This document shows, one piece after another, positions 1 to 8,004 of a stretch of DNA of 64,000 nucleotides. Numbering within the stretch: the first letter of the stretch is position 1; each line of letters begins with the position of its first letter. Under the pieces are notes generated by a model. It was given only the letters and a program-made list of their open reading frames with translations, did no database searches and had not been told where the DNA came from. The stretch is from RGIG9115 sp045128915 (GTDB lineage Bacteria > Bacillota > Clostridia > UBA1381), in NCBI GenBank assembly GCA_045128915.1, contig JBGVIT010000067.1, positions 62,001 to 126,000 of the forward strand, read 5' to 3'. The position numbers were made by a program, and so were the translations under genes.

Positions 1-812
1 GTAGCAATGGTGGCAAGATCCATAAGATTAACTGGCTTGGTTCTGCCAATAGCATCTCGTGTTTCAAGATAGCGTTTATATTCTTTCTCAATTACTTCAT
101 CTTCAAATGTTACGTTTTCAAGTGTGGTCAAAAATGTAGTATGTCTGCAATGATCTGACCAATAGGTATCAATCATGCGGATTTCTGTAATAGTAGGATC
201 TCTTTTTTCTGAAAGAAAATAATTCTGGCAGAATTTAATGTCGTCAAGGTCCATAGCAAGACCGTAATCATCCACAAAGGATTTAAGTCCTGATTCATCA
301 AGATTACAAAATCCATCAAGTGTTGCAACAGTTGTAGGTATTTCGTATTCAACACGAAGTGTATCATATTCGTCGAGTGCTGCTTCTCTTGCTTCAACGG
401 GGTTGATGACATATTTTTTGATTGAATTTATATCTGCATCTGTGAGATTCCCCGAAAGCAAATATACCTTTGCAGTTCTTACAATAGGTCTATCGCCTTT
501 TGAAATAAGCTGAATACATTCAGCGGCAGATGCTGCACGCTGATCAAACTGTCCAGGAAGATATTCAACCGCAAAAACAGCTGCATCATTACAATCAAGC
601 TGTGAATATGTTTCATCAAGCTGAGGTTCTGAAAAAACAGTATTACATGCGTAATCAAACAGTTCTTTTGTAATTCCTTCAACATCGTATCTATTGATTA
701 TCCTAAGGTCTTCGAGTCCTGATATTTGCAGAAGCTCTTTAATGTCTTTTTTGAGAGATGCCGCTTCGCCGGCTAACTCTTTTTTCTTTTCAACGTATAT
801 TCTGTAAACCAT
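1..812 (-). CDS. purL: Phosphoribosylformylglycinamidine synthase, N-terminal part (cut by window edge)
   Basis: Catalyses ATP- and glutamine-dependent conversion of FGAR to FGAM, step 4 of purine synthesis. About 270 codons are visible and the reading frame is open to base 1. The translation begins MVYRIYVEKKKEL and, near residues 224-239, carries the family signature TYWSDHCRHTTF, which is diagnostic for FGAM synthases. The N-terminal part before it corresponds to the PurS-like and linker regions of the long single-chain enzyme common in Clostridia. ATG at 812 is preceded by AAAGGACGG at a good distance. It follows purD by 19 bases, so the two are co-transcribed, and it is the last visible gene of the pur operon. 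The identification is firm; total length and the glutaminase domain lie outside the window. Confidence 0.95.
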   Translation of the reverse strand, partial: MVYRIYVEKKKELAGEAASLKKDIKELLQISGLEDLRIINRYDVEGITKELFDYACNTVFSEPQLDETYSQLDCNDAAVFAVEYLPGQFDQRAASAAECIQLISKGDRPIVRTAKVYLLSGNLTDADINSIKKYVINPVEAREAALDEYDTLRVEYEIPTTVATLDGFCNLDESGLKSFVDDYGLAMDLDDIKFCQNYFLSEKRDPTITEIRMIDTYWSDHCRHTTFLTTLENVTFEDEVIEKEYKRYLETRDAIGRTKPVNLMDLATIA

Positions 813-831
813 TAATGAACCGTCCTTTCGT

Positions 832-2097
832 TTATTCCTGAGTATATGCTTCAAGTGCTTTCTTGCCTATATCATTTCTATAATAAGCATTTTCAAAATT
901 AACAGTTTTAACTGTTTCGTATGCACGATTGATTGCTTCTGTAAGAGTAGGGGCTGTTTCTGTTACACCAAGAACTCGTCCGCCTGCTGTTAAAAGCTTA
1001 CCGTTTTCGGATTTTGCACCTGCAACATAAATGTTTTTATCATCAGGCATTGTTATTTCGAATCCTGATTTATAGCTCTTCGGATAGCCATCCGAAGCCA
1101 TAACAACACAACAAGCGTTATCATTTGAAAATTCTACATTGGCTTCGCTGAGTTTACCTTCTGAAACCTTAAGAAAGATTTCAAACAAGTCACTTTTTAA
1201 CAGCGGTAAAACAACCTGTGTTTCAGGATCGCCAAATCTGCAGTTATACTCAATTACTTTCGGTCCATCTGAAGTAAGCATAAGACCAAAATACAGACAA
1301 CCTGAGAAAGTTCTGCCTTCGCTATTCATAGCATTAATCGTGGGAATAAAAATCTTTTCCATACACTCTTTGGCAATTTCGTCTGTATAATAGGGATTGG
1401 GAGCAATCGTGCCCATACCTCCCGTATTGAGTCCTTGGTCGCCGTCCTTAGCACGCTTATGGTCCATAGAAGAAATCATAGGAACAACAACCTTGCCGTC
1501 TGTGAAAGAAAGCACAGAAACCTCAGGACCGGTAAGAAATTCTTCAATAACAACTCTGCTTCCGCTTTCTCCGAAAACTTTATCCTCCATCATGGATTTA
1601 ACCGCATTTATTGCTTCATCACGAGTAAAGGCAATTATTACGCCTTTTCCCAAAGCAAGTCCATCTGCTTTCACAACAGTTGGAATAGGTGCTGTTTTAA
1701 GATATTCTACAGCATCATCGAGCTGCGTAAATACTTCATACTTTGCAGTAGGAATATTATATTTCTTCATAAGGTCCTTTGAGAAAACTTTGCTGCCCTC
1801 AATTATTGCAGCATTAGCTTTAGGACCAAAACATTTTACTCCCACAGACTCAAGCGCATCAACTGCGCCCAGAACTAAAGGATCGTCTGGTGCCACAACA
1901 GCAAAATCTATTTTGTTATTTTCTGCAAATTTTACAATACCCTCAATATCAGTAGCTTTAACTTCAACACATTTTGCATCCTTAGCAATACCACCATTGC
2001 CCGGCAATGCATAAATTTCATCTACAAGCGGGCTTTGTTTAATCTTTTTGATTATTGCGTGTTCGCGTCCGCCTCCGCCTACTACCATTACTTTCAA
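832..2097 (-). CDS. purD: Phosphoribosylamine-glycine ligase (GAR synthetase)
   Basis: ATP-grasp enzyme joining glycine to phosphoribosylamine to give GAR, step 2 of purine synthesis. The protein starts with the typical (M)KVMVVGGGGREHAI nucleotide-binding N-terminus, continues with the ATP-grasp core (KADGLALGKGV, TGPEVSVLSF), and has the family motif NTGGMGTIAPNP and a C-terminal region ending in GKKALEAYTQE. I choose the TTG at 2097 as start. GGAGG lies eight bases upstream and the product (421 aa) then matches the usual family length. The frame stays open further upstream, but that extension has no homology and runs across the promoter at 2129-2157. It has its own strong promoter and is followed at once by purL. 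Confidence 0.95.
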   Translation of the reverse strand: MKVMVVGGGGREHAIIKKIKQSPLVDEIYALPGNGGIAKDAKCVEVKATDIEGIVKFAENNKIDFAVVAPDDPLVLGAVDALESVGVKCFGPKANAAIIEGSKVFSKDLMKKYNIPTAKYEVFTQLDDAVEYLKTAPIPTVVKADGLALGKGVIIAFTRDEAINAVKSMMEDKVFGESGSRVVIEEFLTGPEVSVLSFTDGKVVVPMISSMDHKRAKDGDQGLNTGGMGTIAPNPYYTDEIAKECMEKIFIPTINAMNSEGRTFSGCLYFGLMLTSDGPKVIEYNCRFGDPETQVVLPLLKSDLFEIFLKVSEGKLSEANVEFSNDNACCVVMASDGYPKSYKSGFEITMPDDKNIYVAGAKSENGKLLTAGGRVLGVTETAPTLTEAINRAYETVKTVNFENAYYRNDIGKKALEAYTQE

Positions 2098-2128
2098 ATG
2101 AACAACCTCCCTGATGGAATATAGAAAT

Positions 2129-2157
2129 ATTATATTATATATCTTGTGGCAAGTCAA
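2129..2157 (-). promoter_or_regulatory. Internal sigma-A promoter for purD-purL
   Basis: Minus-strand TTGACT (2152-2157), a 17-base spacer and TATAAT (2129-2134). The predicted start point is about 25 bases before the purD TTG. It lies after the hairpin at 2233-2260, so purD-purL can be transcribed independently of the ZTP-riboswitch promoter. Confidence 0.75.
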
Positions 2158-2232
2158 TAAAATTAACACATTTTCGTCAATATATTCAACCAAATGTTGT
2201 ATATACGATATTATATGCTCTTCCTGCCAAAT

Positions 2233-2260
2233 AACCCCCAACACATATCGGAAGGGGGTT
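2233..2260 (-). terminator. Hairpin after the AICAR transformylase gene
   Basis: Seven-base-pair stem AACCCCC/GGGGGTT with a 14-base loop, eight bases beyond the stop codon of the upstream gene. The T tract is poor (ATTTGG), so this may be a weak or leaky terminator, or a processing/stability element, between the first six pur genes and purD-purL. Confidence 0.5.
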
Positions 2261-2267
2261 ATAATTA

Positions 2268-3449
2268 TTAATGATGGAAAAGTCTTGCGTGAGTAAACGC
2301 CATCACCATGTTGTATTTATCACATGTTTCGATAACATTATCGTCACGAATAGAGCCTCCTGGCTGTGCAACATAAGAAACACCACTTTTTGCTGCTCTT
2401 TCAATGTTGTCACCGAACGGGAAAAATGCATCACTGCCAAGTGCAACACCTTTAATAGTTGAAAGATACGCTTTCTTTTCTTCTCTTGTTAAAGGTTCAG
2501 GCTTGACTGAGAAGATATTTTCCCACGTTCCGTCAGCAAGCAAATCTTCGTAATCGTCAGAAATATAAATATCAATAGCATTATCGCGATCAGGACGCTT
2601 TACTGAATCCAAAAACGGAAGATTTAACACTTTGTCGTGTTGACGAAGATGCCATATATCAGCTTTATTACCTGCGAGTCTTGTACAGTGAATTCTTGAC
2701 TGTTGACCTGCACCAACACCGATAGCTTGTCCGTCTTTTGCAAAACATACAGAGTTTGACTGTGTATATTTAAGCGTTATAAGCGCAATAATCAAATCAC
2801 GCTTTGCTTCAGCTGTAAGTTCAGTATTGGCAGTTACTATTTCATTAAGCATAGCGTCATCTATTTTAACATTATTTCTACCCTGCTCAAAAGTGATACC
2901 ATATACCTGCTTGATTTCAATTTCTTCAGGAATATAATTTTCATCAATCTTGATTACATTATATGAGCCGTTTCTCTTTTCCTTAAGAATAGCCAATGCT
3001 TCATCTGTATATCCGGGAGCTATAACGCCATCTGAAACCTCTCTCTTAATAAGACGAGCAGTAACAGCATCACATACATCTGATAGTGCGATAAAATCAC
3101 CAAAAGAAGACATTCTGTCAGTTCCTCTTGCTCTTGCATATGCACATGCTAAAGGAGATGAATCAAGATCAGCAATATCATCAACAAAGCACGCCTTCTT
3201 AAGCTTTTCATCCAACGGATTACCTACTGCCGCTGAAGTAGGACTAACATGCTTAAATGATGCGGCACAAGGCATATTTGTAGCTTCTTTGATTTCTTTT
3301 ACAAGTTGCCAGCTGTTGAGGGCATCAAGAAAATTGATATATCCCGGTCTTCCATTCAAAATTTCAATAGGAAGTTCGCCGTTTTCCATATAAATCTTCG
3401 CAGGCTTCTGGTTGGGATTACATCCGTACTTGAGTTCAAATTCTTTCAT
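2268..3449 (-). CDS. Stand-alone AICAR transformylase (PurH C-terminal domain only)
   Basis: Formylates AICAR (ZMP) with 10-formyltetrahydrofolate to FAICAR, the ninth step of purine synthesis. The 393-residue protein corresponds only to the transformylase half of bifunctional PurH. It opens with ELKYGCNPNQKPA, has the catalytic Lys-His pair in SFKHVSPTSAAVG near residue 65, and ends in the HTHARLFHH-type tail typical of PurH. The N-terminal IMP cyclohydrolase half is absent; that job falls to the PurO-type gene immediately upstream. ATG 3449 has GAAAGG nine bases upstream; an in-frame ATG nine bases earlier sits directly against that site and is less likely. Its substrate is the ligand family sensed by the riboswitch heading this operon. 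Confidence 0.93.
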   Translation of the reverse strand: MKEFELKYGCNPNQKPAKIYMENGELPIEILNGRPGYINFLDALNSWQLVKEIKEATNMPCAASFKHVSPTSAAVGNPLDEKLKKACFVDDIADLDSSPLACAYARARGTDRMSSFGDFIALSDVCDAVTARLIKREVSDGVIAPGYTDEALAILKEKRNGSYNVIKIDENYIPEEIEIKQVYGITFEQGRNNVKIDDAMLNEIVTANTELTAEAKRDLIIALITLKYTQSNSVCFAKDGQAIGVGAGQQSRIHCTRLAGNKADIWHLRQHDKVLNLPFLDSVKRPDRDNAIDIYISDDYEDLLADGTWENIFSVKPEPLTREEKKAYLSTIKGVALGSDAFFPFGDNIERAAKSGVSYVAQPGGSIRDDNVIETCDKYNMVMAFTHARLFHH

Positions 3450-3467
3450 TTCAAACATCCTTTCAAA

Positions 3468-4187
3468 TTATGAATTTCCGTTAATCATTCTATTTTCAAT
3501 CTTACCGTCTTCCAAAGAAATATATCGTACATATATTGAAATTTTATTTTTAGAATCAAGGTTATTCCAGATATCATTTGTAAATTCATCAATATCATTA
3601 GGAATGTTAACTCTTTCAGGCTCACCCATAAATGTCGGTATTGGGTTACCGTCAGTAACGTATGTATGAATAAAATGACCTGTACCAGGCAAAGCATTAT
3701 ACGAAAAAGTATATCGGTTACACTCAGAGCCTTCAGCATCTGCGCTCTTTAATATACTCATCTTATATTTAAGCTTATCAGTTGAAAAATCAACAATACC
3801 ACTAATTCTTGGAGTAAGATTAGGAGCATCAGGCTCAAATTCTCTTGTTTCAAGCGCTTCCTCAAAAGTTTTGCCATCTTTTATGAAATCATATATTGTA
3901 TCAGTCTGGTCGCCGTTCGTTACTATAAGATAATCACCGATTTTTCTGATAGGTGAATATATTATCAACGAGGGATCTTCGACTTTTGATTCATCGAAGG
4001 GGTGAATAATCACTTCCTCGCCATTTTCAACAAACACTCTGTTACGAGAATTTTCACTTCGTCCCATAATAAAGTATGCAATTACAGCATTTTTTTCGTC
4101 AGCAGATTTGCCGATAACTATACCTCTTCCAACATATGGGTTCCCATTAATTAGCTCACCCATTGAAATTTGCTTATATACGTCCAT
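3468..4187 (-). CDS. purO: IMP cyclohydrolase, archaeal PurO type
   Basis: Likely closes the ring of FAICAR to give IMP, the last step of the pathway. The 239-residue protein resembles the PurO/IMP_cyclohyd family (first known from methanogens, also present in Clostridia): N-terminal NGNPYVGRGIVIGKS, then AYFIMGRSENSRNR, a central YDFIKDGKTFEEAL segment, and an N-terminal-nucleophile-like overall pattern. Its location supports the function, because the next gene supplies FAICAR and no PurH cyclohydrolase domain exists in the operon. The ATG overlaps the purN stop by one base (TAATG), and AAAGGAG lies seven bases upstream, so translation is coupled. Family assignment is by recognition of sequence pattern, without an alignment. 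Confidence 0.85.
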   Translation of the reverse strand: MDVYKQISMGELINGNPYVGRGIVIGKSADEKNAVIAYFIMGRSENSRNRVFVENGEEVIIHPFDESKVEDPSLIIYSPIRKIGDYLIVTNGDQTDTIYDFIKDGKTFEEALETREFEPDAPNLTPRISGIVDFSTDKLKYKMSILKSADAEGSECNRYTFSYNALPGTGHFIHTYVTDGNPIPTFMGEPERVNIPNDIDEFTNDIWNNLDSKNKISIYVRYISLEDGKIENRMINGNS

Positions 4188-4792
4188 TATAATGCTCCTT
4201 TCTCGGATACAATTTTTTCAGAAACAATTTGAGCTGCCTGAGGCAAAATCTTCCATTCAGCTTGTTCCATTACCCTTTTTTGCAGCGTTTCAGGTGTATC
4301 ATCAGGAAGTATTTCCACAGCCTTTTGCAGAATGATTCTGCCGCCGTCGGGAATTTCGTTTACATAATGTACAGTCGCTCCCGTAACTTTAACACCATAA
4401 TTGAGTGCAGCTTCGTGCACATGGAGTCCATAAAAGCCTTTTCCGCAAAATGACGGTATGAGAGATGGATGGACATTGATAATTTTTTCCGGATATCTTG
4501 AAGTAAATGACTCACTTAAAATACACATGAAACCTGCTAAAATTATAAAGTCGATGTTGTTTTCATCAAGTAATTTGATTAATTCATTCTCAAAAACAGC
4601 TTGTTCTACTCCCTTTTTCTTTACAACTGCTGTTTTAATTCCGGCTTTTTCTGCACGTACAAGCGCATATGCATCTTCATTGTTTGAAATTACAAGACTG
4701 ATTTTTCCGCTTCTTAAGACATCAGAATCAATCAAAGCCTGAAGATTTGTACCACCACCGGAAACAAGAACTGCAATGTTTGCCTTTAGCAT
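4187..4792 (-). CDS. purN: Phosphoribosylglycinamide formyltransferase (GAR transformylase)
   Basis: Transfers the formyl group of 10-formyltetrahydrofolate to GAR, giving FGAR. The 201-residue protein has the N-terminal phosphate-binding loop VSGGGTNLQALID, the catalytic Asn-His in NVHPSLIPSF near residue 110, and the folate-site motif GATVHYVNEIPDGG with the conserved Asp. Length fits the family. It starts with an ATG overlapping the last bases of purM and ends on the first base of purO, so the three genes are tightly coupled. Confidence 0.96.
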   Translation of the reverse strand: MLKANIAVLVSGGGTNLQALIDSDVLRSGKISLVISNNEDAYALVRAEKAGIKTAVVKKKGVEQAVFENELIKLLDENNIDFIILAGFMCILSESFTSRYPEKIINVHPSLIPSFCGKGFYGLHVHEAALNYGVKVTGATVHYVNEIPDGGRIILQKAVEILPDDTPETLQKRVMEQAEWKILPQAAQIVSEKIVSEKGAL

Positions 4793-5814
4793 ATGATTAC
4801 ACCTTCCTCGGAGCGTACAATCTCACCGATTATGTATGCATCTTCTCCGTTTGCTTTAAGAATATCAAGTGCTTTATCAGCATCTTCTTTTGAAACAACG
4901 ATACTCATTCCAACACCCATATTGAAAGTATTGAACATATCACGTTCAGGGATATTACCGGTTTTCATTATTAAATCAAAAATCGGAAGAACTCTTATAG
5001 ATGATTTATTAATCTTTGCACCAAAACCTGCAGGAATACTTCTTGGAATGTTTTCATAGAATCCGCCACCTGTAATATGCGAAACAGCCTTTACTGTAAT
5101 CTCCTCAAAAAGAGCAAGCATCGGCTTAACATAAATTTTGGTTGGAGTGAGCAGCGCTTCACCGATTGTAGAGTCACCGAATTTTTCAAATATTTTGTCG
5201 CTTTCACCTATTCCAAACACTTTTCTTACCAAAGAAAATCCGTTAGAATGAACGCCGCTTGAAGGAAGCGCAATTATAACGTCACCTTCTTCAACCTTGG
5301 AATTGTCAAGAACTTTTGATTTGTCAACAACACCAACAGAAAAACCTGCAAGGTCGTACTCATCCACCGGATAAAATCCAGGCATTTCAGCAGTTTCACC
5401 GCCGATTAATGAACAACCTGACTGAACGCAGCCCTCTGCGATACCTGAAACTATTGAAGCAATTTTTTCGGGATAGTTTTTACCGCAAGCAATATAGTCA
5501 AGGAAGAAAAGCGGCTTAGCTCCGCAACAAATTATATCATTAACACACATAGCAACACAGTCAATACCAACTGTATCGTGCTTATCAAGAAGAAATGCCA
5601 TTTTAAGTTTAGTACCTACACCGTCAGTACCGCTTACAAGTACCGGTTTTGTGATACCTGTCATATCAAGCTCAAACAAGCCTCCAAATCCACCGATTAC
5701 AGAAGCTGCTCCCGTTCTTTTGATATGCTCTTTCATTAACTCAACTGCTTTATATCCGGCTGTAATATCTACACCTGCTGCTGCATAACTATCTGATTTT
5801 GATTTAGTATTCAT
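4786..5814 (-). CDS. purM: Phosphoribosylformylglycinamidine cyclo-ligase (AIR synthetase)
   Basis: ATP-dependent closure of FGAM to AIR, step 5. Recognised from DSYAAAGVDITAGYKAV at the N-terminus, the glycine-rich segment SVIGGFGGLFELD, SGTDGVGTKLK, the family signature GGETAEMPGFYPVDEYDLAGF and the late SHITGGGF motif. I start at ATG 5814 (MNTKSKSDSY, 342 aa) because GAAAGGAAG lies six bases upstream; the frame extends a further 19 codons upstream, but over the ribosome-binding site and into purF. The gene follows purF by 17 bases and overlaps purN. Confidence 0.96.
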   Translation of the reverse strand: MNTKSKSDSYAAAGVDITAGYKAVELMKEHIKRTGAASVIGGFGGLFELDMTGITKPVLVSGTDGVGTKLKMAFLLDKHDTVGIDCVAMCVNDIICCGAKPLFFLDYIACGKNYPEKIASIVSGIAEGCVQSGCSLIGGETAEMPGFYPVDEYDLAGFSVGVVDKSKVLDNSKVEEGDVIIALPSSGVHSNGFSLVRKVFGIGESDKIFEKFGDSTIGEALLTPTKIYVKPMLALFEEITVKAVSHITGGGFYENIPRSIPAGFGAKINKSSIRVLPIFDLIMKTGNIPERDMFNTFNMGVGMSIVVSKEDADKALDILKANGEDAYIIGEIVRSEEGVIIC

Positions 5815-5831
5815 AATTAACTTCCTTTCTT

Positions 5832-7256
5832 CTACTCTCTGCCGTTCCAGCAATATGTGCAAAGCTTGCACGGCTCAAGTCCAATAGCTTTAATAATACC
5901 TTCAAGGCTCTGAAATTCCAAAGATGCAAAATTGAATTTTTCACATATAGCTTTACGTAATTTCTTGCCTCTTTCGGTTTTGGAATCACTATAATCTTCG
6001 ATATAGTTCAGTCCGTCTTCACCTTCAAGCTCTACAATGATTCGTCTTGCTATAAGCTCCATTTCGTCAGTTGCTCTTGAGAAATTCAAATATTTACAAC
6101 CATACATAATCGGCGGACACGCAGACCGCATATGAACTGCTTTTGCACCGTTTGAATAAAGAAAATCGACGGTTTCCTTGAGCTGTGTTCCACGAACGAT
6201 TGAATCATCTACAAACAACAAGCTTTTATCCTGAATTAATTCATGTATGGGAATTTGCTTCATCTTAGCAATTTTATTTCTATCAGTTTGCTTGGACGGA
6301 GTAAAACTTCTTGCCCATGTAGGAGTATATTTTATAAAAGGTCTTGCAAACGGGATGTTACTTTTGTTTGCATATCCTATTGCATGCGGCGTTCCTGAAT
6401 CAGGTACTCCGCCAACATAGTCAATATCGCCATAACTCTCATTATCGCTGTCATTCTCTGCCAGAAGTTCACCATTGCGGTATCTCATAACCTCTACATT
6501 AATTCCCTCGTAATTAGAGGTAGGATATCCATAGTAACTCCAAAGGAATGAACAAATTTTCATATTTTCACCCGGAGGATTCAACTGCACCATGCTGTGT
6601 GGAGAAATCTCAACAATTTCACCGGGCCCTAATTCTTTTTCATCATCATAACCAAGCTTTTTATACGCAAATGATTCAAAAGAAACACAATAACCCTCAT
6701 CATTTTTGCCTATTAATACAGGAATTCTACCCATTCTGTCACGGGCCGCAATCAAATTGCCGTCATTTTTAAGAATCAATATTGAAAGAGAACCGTCAAT
6801 CACACTTTGAGCAAATTTAATTCCTTCTGCAAAATCAGATTTTTGATTTATAAGTGCTGCTACCAAATCAACTGAGTTTACTTTACCACCGGTCATAGCA
6901 CCGAAATGACAACCATTGGGGGCAAGGTATTTACTTATTAATTCTTCTGAATTGTTAATCAGTCCAATGGTACTGATAGCATATATTCCAACATTAGACC
7001 TTATAATAAGCGGCTGTGGATCGCTATCGCTTATAGAGCCGATAGCTGAATTTCCCTTCATTTCATCAAATACATCATCAAATTTAGTTCTGAACGGCGA
7101 ATTTTCAATATTGTGAATTTCTCGCTGAAGCCCTATATTAACATCATATGCTGCCATTCCGCCTCGCTTTGTTCCAAGATGCGAATGATAATCAGTTCCG
7201 AAAAAAACATCAGAAATGGCATCACGGATACTTACTGTGCCAAAGAAGCCTCCCAT
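5832..7256 (-). CDS. purF: PurF-like amidophosphoribosyltransferase lacking the N-terminal cysteine
   Basis: PurF makes phosphoribosylamine from PRPP and glutamine, the first step of the pathway. The 474-residue protein keeps the phosphoribosyltransferase half: the PRPP loop LLFVDDSIVRGTQLKETV (about residues 350-367), SACPPIMYG and a C-terminal cysteine cluster EPCKLCTYCW, a likely iron-sulfur or metal ligand site. The N-terminal glutaminase half is altered. The protein begins MGGFFGTVS where active PurF has Cys at position 1 after processing, and the Arg of the usual GHxRY motif is not seen (GSISDSDPQPL instead). Homologues beginning MGGFFG are, as I recall, widespread in Bacteroidetes and Clostridia. 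ATG 7256 is chosen over TTG 7262 because AAAGGAG is spaced ten bases from it. It may use free ammonia or a separate ammonia source; this is inference. Confidence 0.88.
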   Translation of the reverse strand: MGGFFGTVSIRDAISDVFFGTDYHSHLGTKRGGMAAYDVNIGLQREIHNIENSPFRTKFDDVFDEMKGNSAIGSISDSDPQPLIIRSNVGIYAISTIGLINNSEELISKYLAPNGCHFGAMTGGKVNSVDLVAALINQKSDFAEGIKFAQSVIDGSLSILILKNDGNLIAARDRMGRIPVLIGKNDEGYCVSFESFAYKKLGYDDEKELGPGEIVEISPHSMVQLNPPGENMKICSFLWSYYGYPTSNYEGINVEVMRYRNGELLAENDSDNESYGDIDYVGGVPDSGTPHAIGYANKSNIPFARPFIKYTPTWARSFTPSKQTDRNKIAKMKQIPIHELIQDKSLLFVDDSIVRGTQLKETVDFLYSNGAKAVHMRSACPPIMYGCKYLNFSRATDEMELIARRIIVELEGEDGLNYIEDYSDSKTERGKKLRKAICEKFNFASLEFQSLEGIIKAIGLEPCKLCTYCWNGRE

Positions 7257-7289
7257 CAGCAAAAATCTCCTTTCAAGTTGTCACTATAA

Positions 7290-7781
7290 TTATCTGTATT
7301 TCTTTTCAATCTCATCGTTTGCCTTAAGAACGTTCTCTGCCGATGCTTTACGCTCAGCATCAAGTTTTTCAGCAAGTTCATTATCGCTTACCGATAATAT
7401 TTGAATTGCAAGCAATGCAGCGTTATGCGCCCCATCTATTGCAACAGTTGCAACAGGAATACCATTAGGCATCTGTACTGTTGAAAGCAATGCATCCATT
7501 CCATCAAGAACAGAAGCTTTTACAGGAATACCTATCACAGGAAGAGTTGTGTTAGCAGCAAGTGCTCCGGCAAGATGTGCTGCTTTACCTGCTGCAGCAA
7601 TTATTGCGCCAAAACCATTTGCTCTTGCGTTTTGAGCAAAATCTTTAGCTTGCTCCGGAGTTCTGTGTGCTGAATATACATGAACCTCAAAGGGAACTTC
7701 ATATTTTTTTAAAACAGCTATACCTTTTTCAACCACCGGCAAGTCAGAATCGCTGCCCATGATGATTGCAACTTTACGCAT
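7290..7781 (-). CDS. purE: 5-(carboxyamino)imidazole ribonucleotide mutase
   Basis: Interconverts N5-CAIR and CAIR (class I), or carboxylates AIR directly. The 163-residue protein carries the canonical IIMGSDSDLPVVEKG N-terminus, SAHRTPEQ with the active-site His, AAGKAAHLAGALAA and PVKASVLDGMDALLS. ATG 7781 has AAAGGA nine bases upstream and gives the normal family length; an in-frame TTG six codons earlier lies before the ribosome-binding site. It is the first gene of the pur operon and is directly downstream of the ZTP riboswitch. No purK is visible in the window. Confidence 0.96.
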   Translation of the reverse strand: MRKVAIIMGSDSDLPVVEKGIAVLKKYEVPFEVHVYSAHRTPEQAKDFAQNARANGFGAIIAAAGKAAHLAGALAANTTLPVIGIPVKASVLDGMDALLSTVQMPNGIPVATVAIDGAHNAALLAIQILSVSDNELAEKLDAERKASAENVLKANDEIEKKYR

Positions 7782-7807
7782 AATAATCAATCCTTTCAAA
7801 CTTCATT

Positions 7808-7928
7808 AATATAAAAGGGCATACCAACTCCTGAGAAGAATCGGCAGCCCAGACGGTCGGCTATAACACGTTTTTTGCTTCCATGCGGTGCTCCGCTTTC
7901 CGTCAGTTACAAAAAACGTTATAAACTG
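7808..7928 (-). promoter_or_regulatory. ZTP (pfl) riboswitch with terminator, leader of the pur operon
   Basis: On the minus strand the leader contains the 5' conserved segment AACTGACGGAA followed by a GCGG/CCGC hairpin and ATGGAAG, then a variable linker, then the 3' conserved segment GCCGACCGTCTGGGC at 7847-7861. This order and these words match the ZTP/pfl aptamer consensus, which binds ZMP and ZTP. The 3' segment runs straight into a hairpin (GGGC at 7847-7850 with GCCC at 7817-7820) followed by TTTTATATT, an intrinsic terminator as expression platform. Family knowledge predicts ligand binding prevents termination and turns purE onward on when 10-formylfolate is short. Confidence 0.9.
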
Positions 7929-7934
7929 TAAATA

Positions 7935-7963
7935 ATTATACCAAAAAGGCGAAAAACTGTCAA
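7935..7963 (-). promoter_or_regulatory. Promoter of the pur operon
   Basis: Minus-strand TTGACA (7958-7963), 17-base spacer, TATAAT (7935-7940): a perfect sigma-A promoter. Transcription would begin near 7928, just upstream of the ZTP aptamer. Confidence 0.88.
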
Positions 7964-8004
7964 GAGTTATATTGACAAAATTTATATTTATTTACATATA
8001 TTAT

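Noticed and set aside
1397..2014. Plus-strand open frame of about 205 codons inside purD
   Set aside because: Antisense shadow of purD: no ribosome-binding site, no recognisable domain, fully within a conserved gene.
2098..2244. N-terminal extension of purD in frame
   Set aside because: It has no similarity to PurD, overlaps a near-perfect promoter and ends at a GGAGG site correctly spaced for the TTG at 2097.
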